A stretch of DNA of 64,000 bases. Source: Perilla frutescens (lineage: Eukaryota > Streptophyta > Magnoliopsida > Lamiales > Lamiaceae). The DNA lies in assembly GCA_026008535.1 (NCBI GenBank), contig BRKX01000001.1:41883317-41947316 (forward strand), given 5' to 3'. How positions within the stretch are numbered: position 1 is the first letter of the stretch; each line of letters opens with the position of its first letter. Shown here one piece after another: positions 48,744 through 59,948 of the stretch. The notes under the pieces are model-generated. The model worked only from the letters and a program-made list of their open reading frames with translations. It was not told where the DNA came from and did not search any database. The position numbers and the translations under genes are program-made.

Positions 48744-50300
48744 ATATATATTAAATACATCAATAAGTAAATTTTGAAATTTTAGAACGCAAGTATAAAA
48801 ACGTTCAACGTTGGATAATAAAACAAAGTATAGTCAATAATATTTAAAAGAAAATAATATGAAAATACATAAGATGCATTATTATAGTTTGTAAATTGAT
48901 TTTTTTTATGTTTCAATGTATATTTATTAACTTTATTTTGACTACATTTATTTTACATAAAACATAATTATCAATTTTCTTAAGAGTTAAATTAAACAAA
49001 TATATGTAAATATACAAACTTTAAATCATTTAAAATGAAACATGAGTTATTGTTATAATATTTGTTCATATATATATATATATATTAGAAGTTTTAGTCA
49101 TGGGTAGTTATACATAACTGTTTTACGAGTCTCAAGTCGTGCAGATTTGAAAGTTTTTATTTATAAAGATGGTGATAGTGTAACAAATACTACTACAAAC
49201 ATTGTATACAAATAAATGTTGCATAATTTATAATATAATATTTCAATCGTAGTAATTTATTAATTATTCTATAATTATTTAAAATATATTATATTAATAT
49301 AATATGTATGTATATACATGTGTATCATCAAAATAATTATTTCTTTTAATGAATGCTAACTTAATTTTTCTTAGGTTTAAAATAATAATTGTCTGATATA
49401 AAAAAAGATAATCCGACAAATAAAAAATGATATTAACTTATCAACTAATATATTAATTATCTATAAAATACAAAGATAACACGTATATTAAAAACTCCGT
49501 GCATTGCATGGGTGAAAATATAGTTATAACTAAAATTGAACAATTTGAAAAAAAAATAAGAAATCATAATCTTATATTATTTCTCAAACAATAAAATAAA
49601 AGTTAAGATGAATAATCAAGAAATATTAAAATAAAATGAGATATACTTGAATTATGAGATATAAAATTATTCCAATTTAATTATATAACTTAGTAAATTG
49701 TTATTGAAAGTAAATGTAATAAATAATAACATTTTATAATCTTTTATAACTTAGATATAAAAGTTAAGAAAAAATATGATACATAATAGAATTTATTATC
49801 AAAATGATACCTAAAAATTGAAAGTAACATGTAATAAATAATAATCTTTTATTCTTCTTCAATCTTCAAAATTAAAAGTTAAGATGAATAATCGATAAAA
49901 AAAATGAGATATACTTAAATTATGAGATATTAGAATAATGCAATGTAATAATATAATATTTAGTAAGTTTATCATAAAATGTATAACTAATTTACTTTAT
50001 TACCTAAATGATAATTGAAGAACAAAAAAAAGTATGATAAGGTGTGTATTATGTGTCATATCAAACTTAAGGTATTTTGAACAAAGATATATATGTCGAA
50101 TTTAAAGTATACCAAAAGTAAGGTAGGGAGTATGATTTTTTTGTATGGTATAATTAAAGTATGAGAAAAAATATAAGGTATACCCTACAATTCCACCCCT
50201 ATTTTTAATAACATAAACTTAGTTGAGAATCATGACTGCTTTTTATTTATTTATTTTTTTAATTAAAAAAACATTTATTTAAGTCAAAATGTATAAAAGT
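48744..50300. other. AT-rich spacer
   Basis: No gene. A (TA)n run lies at 49068-49085. The pair of phrases gatgaataatcaagaaatat / gatgaataatcgataaaaaa (49610, 49875) suggests an old local duplication around 49550-49950. Confidence 0.4.
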
Positions 50301-50412
50301 AGACAAAAGTAAATAGTTATTGGGAAAATACAACAACTTTTAAAACATAGTAGTTTTGTCGACAATTTGTACATAATAGACTTGGTCCCACTGTCAATCA
50401 TTAGTGCTCTGT
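50301..50412 (+). repeat. Left terminal repeat of MULE copy 2
   Basis: acaaaagtaaatagttattg, cttttaaaacatagtagttt, gacaatttgtac and caatcattagtg occur in the same order as the complement of 29822-29700. Confidence 0.75.
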
Positions 50413-50506
50413 ACTTGTGTCAGATCATTTTCAGAGAATACAGCCTAAAACCGAAACCCTAATTGAGAATACGTGCCTCGATAATTGACGTAGAAGTAAT
50501 CGATTA

Positions 50507-50700
50507 GAATAAAAGCATCGATTATTATTGTTTCTTCTATTGCAAAAGGTGCATCGATTATATTCAAGGTGCATCGATTATCTTGCAAGATGCATCGATT
50601 ATCAGCAAATATCATCGATTATATTCTAAAGTGGCTGCGATTATTTTTAATGAACCTCGATTATTTTTATAAAATATTTTTTTTTGAAAGCCTTGATTGT
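50507..50700. repeat. Subterminal minisatellite array, copy 2
   Basis: Repeated gcatcgattat units (at 50516, 50552, 50572, 50592 and further diverged ones). It lies at the position equivalent to the 29270-29640 array in copy 1, but with core ATCGATGC instead of ATCGTAGC. Confidence 0.8.
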
Positions 50701-50969
50701 TTTTAAAATGGTCATGGAATATAATAAATGAGGTAGTTTCTGACTCTCAATAAATAAAACGAAGGAAAGGTAGGCTTCATTAAATGAAAAGAAGAGGAAG
50801 GTTGGATCGAATTTAATACATGTTAAAAGTTACAGACTTCATTTAATGTTTTGTAACGAGGTAGGTTAAATTGTTGAATAAATAGAGTGGCTCATGGAGA
50901 TCATTTACATTATACAATACAAGCTTATTCACACCAAAATAGAATAGAAATCGACCTAGAAGAGCAGAA

Positions 50970-51262
50970 GTTGGAGAAATTTTTTGGAGCAAGGCGGGCG
51001 AAAGAATTTTCCGGAGAAAAAAGTAGAGCTCGAAAATTTCCAGTAATTTTCAAAGGTACATTTTGTACTCTCCATTTTTTTGAACTTGTTTTGTAAATAT
51101 TTATTGTTTTGATTTTATATACATTGTATGTGTGTTGTTAGATTTAAATTAAAAATAGGCGACATAGAGAGACTTGGATGTCGTACTCTTTAATATAGTT
51201 AGAAATAATGGATGCATTTAGGTAGAGTAATCGATGCATTTTAGAAAATAATCGATGCATTT
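50970..51262 (+). other. MURA 5' leader and start of first intron, copy 2
   Basis: Homologous to 28960-28700 (minus). Contains gagaaattttttggagcaag, then a CAAAG|GTACAT donor at about 51054, and two aatcgatgcattt units at 51228-51262. The 69-residue frame at 50887-51096 overlaps it but has no known domain. Confidence 0.6.
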
Positions 51263-51520
51263 AGTGCAATGTCTAGATGAGAGTTGTGTGTACAAGAAGT
51301 GTGACGAAAACGTGGTGGCTTTCCTCATGCTACATGTTGATGATATCTTACTTATTGGAAACAGTAAGAAAGTATTATCTAACATAAGGGTGTGGTTGTC
51401 CAAGCAGTTCGATATGAAAGATCTGGGAGAAGCCGGACATGTCCTTGGCATCAAGATAATTCGAGATCGCCAGAAAAGGATGTTGTGCTTATCTCAGGCG
51501 ACGTATTGGATATTACTAAA
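51262..51520 (+). pseudogene. Ty1/copia reverse transcriptase fragment
   Basis: Reads QCLDESCVYKKCDENVVAFL, then MLHVDDILLIGN (catalytic DD), VLSNIRVWLSKQFDMKDLGE, AGHVLGIKIIRDRQKRMLCL and SQATYW before the similarity stops. About 85 residues of the second half of the RT domain, open but cut at both ends. It starts exactly where the MULE intron array stops, so it marks the insertion edge. Confidence 0.9.
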
Positions 51521-53340
51521 TAAATTTATTTAATAATATCACAAGTTTATTGGATATTGAAAATTAAATAAATTAGCAGGCCAATTTAACATTCTTCTAG
51601 ATGTCTGTTGTAGCCCAATATGACTTTAATGGACTGGAGATGGAAAAGGGATAGAGGCCCAAGCCCAGTAGGGCTGGGACACTAAATTTTTCCCACCCCC
51701 TTATATATAAGTGGGTGGGGAACAAAATTTATGGTTAAGAAATCAGCTCCTCTTGTGTTCTCTTTATCTCCACAGATTTCATACTGATCTAGTAGATTTC
51801 AGCCCACTCTAAAACTAGATTCAGTCCGGGAATACAACAAAAGATCAAGGAGTGGAATATCATAGTGGGAGCGCCGTTTACATCATACACAGCAACAAGA
51901 TTAGACCTTTAATCTTGTCCTCAACCCGTCGTTTAATTTGTAAGTTATTTAAGGTATTCTATGTTTCCGCTTTTAGTAGAATCGAAAATCGGCTATGCAT
52001 GTTAATTAAACTCGGTTAATTAAAATGTATGTGTTGCATAAAATTATGATTTACATGCCATTATGATTAATGAACATCCAATTAGATCTTGCGGTGGTTC
52101 AATTTGAAAAAAGCCCAACAATAATTAATTAAATTAAGTATTATTTTTATTGGGCAAATTATAATTTAATTCCCAACGTTTGAAGGTTTTAACAAAAATA
52201 ACCTAACGTTTTAATAATAACAATTTAATTCTCAACGTTTGGATATTCTAATAGAAATAACCCAACGTTCAATATTAACAATTTAATTCCCAACGTTTGA
52301 AAATTTTAACATAAATGACTCAATATTTTAAGCTAAAAAAACTATTTTGGACGATTTCAATCGCATTTACTATCAAGTGAGCTAGAGACCTATATAGCGG
52401 ACTGACATTTTTGCCGAAAAAATGACCAAAATGGTTTTTTTCGCCTAAATTGTCGGGTCATTTCTGTTAAAATGTTCAAACGTTAGGAATTAAATTGTTA
52501 ATAATAAACGTTGGGTTATTTCTGTTACAATATTCAAACATTGGGAATTAAATTGTAATTATTAAAACGTTGGGTTATTTTTGTTAAAACCTTCAAACGT
52601 TGGGAATTAAATTGTAATTTGCCCTATTTTTATTCCACTAAAGAAATAATACTGACCTACCAATTAAATACATATTTGCGAATATTCTTTCTTCTTTAGT
52701 TCAGCCATTCCTCATGTTTAAGATATAATGCCCATTAATTATTTATGTAAGCTTCTAATAGCTACAATTTATTAATATCTTATCCTTGAGTAGTACTACA
52801 CAAGCATTACTCATGTACGGTATAAATTCCACCTGCAGGGTTTCAATATGAACTTGTGTTTCCTCAAGGAGACACCATCAACCTGGCACACCTGGACACG
52901 TTGCCCCTATATATTGCACGACCCATCATAAGTGTAAATGTTAAAACCCAAGATATCGGGATTATTGATTCTATGAAAGAATCTCACCCTTTGATAAATC
53001 AAAGCTGCAACACTACACATATATGTCCGTCAACATATATGGGTTAAGAATCCGAACTCTGTGGAATCTTATTCTCTCATTTAAGGTCAGAAGAGAGAAT
53101 AGAATCCTAAGTAGTTCCTCCTCAATACACTTACACGTGTACTAGAATAATCAGCTAGTCTAGATAAACTAACTATCAGATTCTTCTACGGTGTACCGAT
53201 GGCGGGATCAGGGCCATGCAAGCCGTGAGCTCTTTAATACATTACAAGGAACGATGATATGATCTACCCATGTGTTTACCCACACCATATCATCTACAAT
53301 GTAAGTATAGTGAACATGCATGTAAACATAATAATTTAAA
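51521..53340. other. Retroelement debris of unresolved type
   Basis: Contains a stretch with TATA-like ttatatataagtggg (51700-51714) and low coding potential, perhaps Copia LTR or leader remnants, interrupted by the MITE at 52152. A GC-richer patch at 52850-53250 (cctcaaggagacaccatcaa, gtaccgatggcgggatcagg) shows no domain. Confidence 0.4.
52152..52624. mobile_element. MULE-type MITE with 10-bp target duplication
   Basis: GGGCAAATTATAATTTAATT and its complement at the other end. Each arm holds about three tandem units of roughly 53 bp built on aattcccaacgtttgaa and aaataacccaacgtt. The target duplication tatttttatt is perfect (52142-52151, 52625-52634). The small centre (about 52330-52440) is non-coding. 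Confidence 0.9.
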
Positions 53341-54536
53341 TGCAAACAGTGACTGCAATTGTATTCATTCTATACCATCATAAAACATCATCAATAATGT
53401 ATACAAAAGACAGGTCTTCTAGTATACAAAACCAACAGGAATGTGTTCAGAATATATGTTATGCATTCCATCTTCTCCGCTGCTTATAAAGTAGTGTTTT
53501 GCATGCATTTAACCAGGACAATCGAGTGCCTCTGGTTGATCAGCTATGTGATTTAATGGAAAATTAGCTGAATAAATGATGCATGCATCTTAGCCGTCCA
53601 CTTGGACTTTCACTTTTTGATCAAGCGGCTGAGATCTGATGGTTTTTAAATTTGGGTAGTTGCCATAAATAGCAAAATATTTGCCAGAAGATTTGCTATT
53701 TATATCCCTCAGAAATTCATCTCTTTCTTCTTTAATGTATGGCATAGAGACTTTAATGGCAACTCAGATGAATAGTGACCTTATTTTGAAATGTTAACGG
53801 TAACTATTCAAAAATAAACTTGAGGAACAGAGAGTAGAGAAGCTTATCAAGGAGGACTGGAGAGACAGCTGTTGAGAGATTGAGCTCTAGGCGTCAGTTT
53901 TCTGCTGAACTGATGATATCGCCTTTAAACTAATTTTCTGCAAACAGTGACTGCAATTGTATTCATTCTATACCATCATAAAACATCATCAATAATGTAT
54001 ACAAAAGACAGGTCTTCTAGTATACAAAACCAACAGGAATGTGTTCAGAATATATGTTATGCATTCCATCTTCTCCGCTGCTTATAAAGTAGTGTTTTGC
54101 ATGCATTTAACCAGGACAATCTAGTGCCTCTGGTTGATCAGCTATGTGATTTAATGGAAAATTAGCTGAATAAATGATGCATGCATCTTAGCCGTCCACT
54201 TGGACTTTCACTTTTTGATCAAGCGGCTGAGATCTGATGGTTTTTAAATTTGGGTAGTTGCCATAAATAGCAAAATATTTGCCAGAAGATTTGCTATTTA
54301 TATCCCTCAGAAATTCATCTCTTTCTTCTTTAATGTATGGCATAGAGACTTTAATGGCAACTCAGATGAATAGTGAGCTTATTTTGAAATGTTAACGGTA
54401 ACTATTCAAAAATAAACTTGAGGAACAGAGAGTAGAGAAGCTTATCAAGGAGGACTGGAGAGACAGCTGTTGAGAGATTGAGCTCTAGGCGTCAGTTTTC
54501 TGCTGAACTGATGATATCGCCTTTAAACTAATTTGA
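53341..54536. repeat. 598-bp tandem duplication, nearly identical
   Basis: Unit 1 53341-53938 and unit 2 53939-54536. I see only two differences (cgag/ctag near 53521/54119 and gacctt/gagctt near 53780/54378). Units begin tgcaaacagtgactgcaatt and end cctttaaactaattt. It lies 3' (on minus) of the degenerate reading frame at 54550-56392. A recent event, or an assembly artefact. Confidence 0.95.
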
Positions 54537-54549
54537 TCAATTTTATTGA

Positions 54550-56392
54550 TCAGCTGCTGATTGACTCCATTATCAGTTTCCTCTTCTTAAGAGGTTGTAC
54601 TGGACTAGCTTCTTCGCTTTCTCTAGAGCTATTTGACCTTTTCCTCTTTGAAGTTGAACTGGGGATGTCCTGAGAAGGATAAGTTCTGGCTGCTTTCTCA
54701 GCTTGCTGAAGTTGCTTAAGAGCAACTGCTGAGTTGGTCAGCTTCAAGGTGGTCAGCTCTGGAGTTCCTCTACTGGAGGAGCTGGACTGATTGATAATCA
54801 GTTGTGCAACTCTTGAGCATGACTTGATAAGAGGAGTAGCGTAACTTCGGGACAGGAGATTTGGTGACATGGCAGTATCTTCCACGTCTTTTGCTCCTTT
54901 ATGTCCACGCTGTTGACTCCTCGGGGTTGCCATAAGATCCTGATCTATCCTTTCAATGGCAGCCTCAGCTTGTAATAATGCCTATTCTGACTGAATTGAC
55001 TCATTATCAAAATTTAGTTTACGGCAATGTAGATCGACTTGTTGGTTGACGAACTGATTTGTAGTTGTAACTCATTGTGATCTCAAGCTGGCTTGAACAT
55101 CAGCTAGCATGGCCTTAGCTGGAATGTTATTATCAAGTCGATGCTTCATAATCCGCTAGACTTGCACAATAGTTGGAGCAAATGGATTTGAAGATCCAAA
55201 CGATTTAATGCTCTAAGTTTCTTCACGTTGCCAAAAACCCATTCCATTAAAGGCAGTTAGCAAGAATTGTGACTGGATTGACTTGTACCAGTAGAAATAC
55301 CGGTGTAGTTGTTTAAATAACTGATTATCTTGCTTGGCAACATAGGTAAAGTAAGTAAGAAGGAGATTTGTGATATCTTTCTGTGCACTCTTTACTACAT
55401 ATTCGCCACTGTAATAAATGCGAATATTGTCTTCAGTTAGCTAGAGAGGAGGGCAAATTCTCCTGAAGTTTAGATGAGAGATTTCAATAAATGGAATTAG
55501 CTCATCTGGATCAGAGTAGGGCTTGAAGTCGACTGATGATCCATTTTTGGAATGTGGAGAAGGAACTTCACTGGTAGTTGAGCTGCTTGAAGTTGTGTTG
55601 CCGACTTTAGCTTTGGGTCTCCTCTTCTTCTTGAGCGACTGAAGATGTGTTTTCCCTTTATTGGGAATCCAGTCAGAGATGAGGACTGGTAGCGTGTCAT
55701 CATTTAGAAGATTCAGCATATCTTCCAGGAGCTTGCTCATTCTTAGAACAAGTCCTACTTTGGACTCAAATTTCCCAATCTTCTTTAAGTCGACAGTTTT
55801 GATGACTTGATGCTTGAATTGGGAGAATACAAACTCTACCCAATTGGCTTCCAATCCTTTATCAAGGTATATCATTACCTTTGTCTCTCTCTTGAGTTAA
55901 TTGACTCAAACTTCCTATGGCGCCGAACATCATCTTGTTCGTGATATCTAGTATAACTCCATACTCGGGCTTCAGATTAGTTTTAGCTGTAGTAAAACTG
56001 CATTGCTTGTTGCAAGTTGAAGCTCATCATTCTTTCGAGTACGGTTCAGCTGAATGTTTTGGATCTTGAACATTGGAATCCTTTATGGGAATTTGAAAGA
56101 TTTATGCAATCTTTCTTTCAGTCATTTGAAGTTTGTTACCTTGAACCACTGAGGATATAACCTTCCCATCTGCAGATACCTTTGCTTGAAGTAAGAATTC
56201 ACTCACTAAGTCTTGTCTGAAGAATCTTGAAGGAGTTTCAAGGTAATGCAGAATTCCGGTCTTGTGGAGATTGACCAGAAGAAATGGGTTGTTTGATTCC
56301 TTAAGAATCAATTGAAATTTTTATCTTTTCAGAAATTTGTCTCTCATCATTTGCTCTTTGAATGAAGTAAGAGCTTTGGATGATTCGGCCAT
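54550..56392 (-). pseudogene. Degenerate retroelement-associated reading frame B
   Basis: Starts MAESSKALTSFKEQMMRD at 56392, meets a stop, then reads LETPSRFFRQDLVSEFLLQA, SADGKVISSVVQGNKLQM, later EANWVEFVFSQFKHQV, RMSKLLEDMLNLL, a basic linker, and a low-complexity C terminus (RKRSNSSRESEE, PVQPLKKRKL). Stops and frame changes are frequent. It is a shorter relative of frame A (56864-59196). Similar repeat-encoded proteins are, from memory, common in Lamiales genomes. The function is unknown; perhaps a gag-like or accessory ORF of a large retroelement. Confidence 0.55.
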
Positions 56393-56863
56393 TTTGAAAT
56401 TTTGGCTAAATTTGAATTAAAACGATTTTGAGAGAAATACTCTTTTTGGAAGATGAGAGTGAAAGAGTATGTATGAGTCTTCTCTTTTTTTTTTGAGAAA
56501 TTGGAGCAAGGGGGTTTTTATGAGTGAGGAGAGAAACTCATAAATTTATTAATTGGAATAATTAAATGTCCCTTTTCGGTTTTAGATCGTTGGTTATTTA
56601 ATAACTGTGAGACATGTCATTATTTTGCCAACGGTCAAAAATTCAAAATAAATGCTGACTTGTCATTTATTTTGTAAAAAGAATTTTTATTTCCAAAAAG
56701 AAATTTTGAATACACTGAATCACAAGATAATAACTAAAGAGTCTTGAAGCAGCTTTTCTTGATCAGGCTCTCAGTCTTCTCTGTGTTCAGTTCTTCTTCT
56801 TTTGGCAGTAGGCATGGTGGGGCTACTACCTTCTTCAGAGCTAAAAGACTCACCATCAGTTGA

Positions 56864-59196
56864 TTAAAGTCCCACATGAGTTTGAAGCTTTCTGATTAGC
56901 TTCTCATGTCTCCTCACTTGCTTATGTAGGCTCTGGATTAGCTCTTCATGATGAGCTATTAATTGGCCTGTTGGACTTCTGGACTGATTATCAGCTTGGA
57001 CCATTCCTGCTGGACTTGATTGATCAGTTGCAATGGTCAGTTGAAGGTCTTCTCCTCTGGACGATGCTTCATCACCTCCTTCAGTTGCTTTTAGTTCCTC
57101 ACAAAGAACTGTCTTAGACTGTTCAGCTGCTTGCTCAGCTAACTTAGCCACTAACTGATCTGTATCTCCCAGATCAACGGTGTCATTGTGGCTTGATTCA
57201 AGGGAAGTTTCAGGATCAGCTTGAGCCTGAGCTTGAAGTGCTATCTGGACAGGATTAGAAAAAATCACTATGTCTCTGACTTTTGGTTGAGCTTCCAGCT
57301 GGACTGCTTGATCAGTCAGATATTCAGCAGTTACTTCTTCAGCAGCTGGCGGAGAGGAAGGCTCGATTGGAGCTGCAGGAGTCCCTTCAGGGAGATTTGA
57401 GGGTTCAACTGATTCCTCAGCTAGTTGAGCAACAGCTGTTTTAATGAAATTTAATTCAATCTCAGCAGTTGAAGGGGTTCATCGAATATCAGCTGTCTTG
57501 CCACTTGGCGAATACTGGCTTGTCTTGATGTTGAAGCAACATCAGTTGTATCATGGTGATGAATATGTTGTTCTTTTTGTGTTATTTCTTCCAGGGCTTG
57601 CTGTTGCTGTTTCATTCTGATCTTCAGTATCTCTCCTAACACCCAGGGTTGATGAACTTGAGGGTGTCTCCAGAGTGTTTGTTCTGCTTCAGTGCGAAGC
57701 TCAGAAAGATCAATCTGAGCCCATTTGAGAAAATCATCCATAACATGAGATAAAGTTTGCTCAGCCGGCTGTCTGTGGCATTGTCTTATGGCCAGCATTC
57801 CTTTCAGAAGGTTGATTGGATTCGGCTCTAGAGTACCTTAGTCTGCCCATAGTATACTCCACTTTTCTTCTCTCCTCCAGAAGCTCATTGCATGGAGAGT
57901 AGTTAGGAGAAAGTGCGCCTCTAAGTTAAAGTAGTGTCTCCACAGATACCAGTAGTAGTATCTTACGAATACTTTATAGAGGGCTTCAGATCCAACTAGA
58001 TGTTCCACAAAATTCTTCGTTATGAACTCTATGACTTTGGCATCTGCCCAACTCTTGATCACTTCAGCTCTTAGAAGAGCTCTTATATTTTCATCTGTCT
58101 CTCCAATTTACGGACACGTTGTCCTAAAGTACTCAGCTCCAGTGCCTTGAAGAGGAATGCCTCTGAAGGGTACGATGTCGTCCTCTTCTATTTCATCAAT
58201 GTTGAATATTTTGACATTACGAGGTGGTAGCTTTGGAGGGAGAGGTGGACCAGTCTTCTTCTTCCCTTTGTCCTTGTTCATCTTGATAGTCTTCTTTGAA
58301 CCTTTAATAGTTCTCTTCTTGATCAGAATCACCTTGAATGATCCTACAGTTGCTTGATCAGATGGTTTCTCTGTTGGAGCTGATGTTGATGTCTTTGAGC
58401 CCTTCGATGGCTTTGAGGATGTTGGGAAATAATCACCTTTTTCAATCATCAATATTTCAGTTTTATTTTACATGAAACCCAGTGTATATTCCAACAGTTT
58501 ACTGATTCTGTTGACAAAGCACATTTTCTGGTGAAAGAAATCCTCACTCCAGTGCTTCTCCAAGACATCTACGAACTTCTTGATCTGCTCATAGAAGAAT
58601 ACTGCCCAATTAACATTGATATTCATGTCAATGGCATGGCATATCTTGTATTTGAGCTCAGTCATCTCTGAGTGGTTTCCTGCCACTCCAACTATCATTT
58701 TCGCAACAATGCCTGCTAGAATTTTATACTCTTCTTGGAAGCAAGATGTGGAGGTTGTGACTTTGTAGGGCTCATGATAGTCTGCTTTCTTCTATCGATC
58801 ATAAGCTTCCAGTTGATTGACTTCTACTTCTTCTACCTTTATCCCTTCGTTTAATAGATGAAGAGCTCTTGACAGTAGTTCTGAAGTGACCTTGATTTCT
58901 ACCCGTCTAACATGAGTGATGATCTTGTCACTCTCTCCTTTTGAGTTCAAATAGAACTTGCAGACTCGTTCAAGATATTTCTTAGAGGGAGTTTCTTCAA
59001 AGAATTACAATAGTTCTGCTTGAACTATTTTCTGAATTATATCATCACAGAGTGGAGAGTTGGAACATATTTCTCTGTATGCGGCTTGAAGCAGAAACTG
59101 ATCTTTGAATAGATTGACTTGAAATCTTTGTGATGATTCACCAGTTTTTCTAAAATTGAACTTTCATCGAACAATTGGTGGGTTCATTTTGGACAT
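56864..59196 (-). pseudogene. Degenerate retroelement-associated reading frame A
   Basis: From ATG 59196 (MSKMNPPIV) a single frame can be followed to about 57450 through several isolated stops, then one frameshift, ending at 56864. Segments: FKDQFLLQAAYREICSN, ETPSKKYLERVCKFYLN, MTELKYKICHAIDMNINVNW, KMCFVNRISKLLEYTLGF, a Lys/Ser/Thr-rich linker, LPPRNVKIFNIDEIEEDDIV, VRYYYWYLWRHYFNLEAHFL, Gln-rich helices (RMKQQQQALEEITQKEQ), and a C-terminal coiled-coil-like HEELIQSLHKQVRRHEKLI. Frame B repeats the first part of this plan. No catalytic domain is recognised. Confidence 0.55.
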
Positions 59197-59689
59197 GATA
59201 TTTTTGAGATGTTTCAGTTGATAGGAATCACAAGATAAAAGAGTTGGCTGAACTGTATTTTTCAGGAAAGGTAGATTGCTGAAGATTTTCTCTAAACTGA
59301 TAATTTGAGGTAGATAGTTTTTCAAAAGATTGATTAGATCAAAGAAGGTGAGGGTTCAGTTTAGCTATCTCTTTTATAGAGATGGTATTGACGATTGAGA
59401 TTGCTTGAAGGCTTTATTTTTAACGGGGTGATTCATTTAATAAACTCATCGGTTCAGTTTTCAAATCTATCCGTTGAGTATTGATGGGGAAAGAGAGAGT
59501 GGGTCCAACGATAATATTGAGTTGACACGTCATTTTACCGTTCAGTAAGAAATTCAATTTGAACTTATTTGTTTGTAGCTCTCCTTCAGTCTCCACGTGG
59601 TGTTGAGCTGCTGACATCATCAGTTGACCTTATGACTGATGATTTCCTCAGCTTAGATTGATAAGTTCCAGCTGGTTGGATTTTTTACT

Positions 59690-59930
59690 TGGCATAATTG
59701 ATGCATTTTATTTAATTGCATGCATTTATTTACTTGGCATAATAGATGCATTTATTTTTAATCGATGCATTTTATTTTATTACTTGGCATAATCGATGCA
59801 TTTTATTTATTTGCATTTCTATGTTAATTTAATTGGATGCTTTACTTGGCATAATCGATGCATTTATTTTTAGTAATCGATGTCTTTTATTTAATTGCAT
59901 TGCTATGTTAATTAATATAATTAATTCATG
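59690..59930. repeat. AATCGATGC minisatellite array in the MURA intron, copy 2
   Basis: Units of acttggcataatcgatgcat plus tttattt, with variants (aattgatgcat, aatagatgcat), from about 59690 to 59890. The splice acceptor ttgcag (59943-59948) follows. Confidence 0.85.
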
Positions 59931-59948
59931 ATTGTTTATAAATTGCAG

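Noticed and set aside
49490..49520. ccgtgcattgcatgggt palindrome as a Helitron end
   Set aside because: No TC/CTRR ends or 3' hairpin in the right place; too short to assign.
50887..51096. 69-residue ORF on + in MULE copy 2
   Set aside because: Overlaps a conserved leader, but the reading frame is not conserved in copy 1, so probably untranslated.
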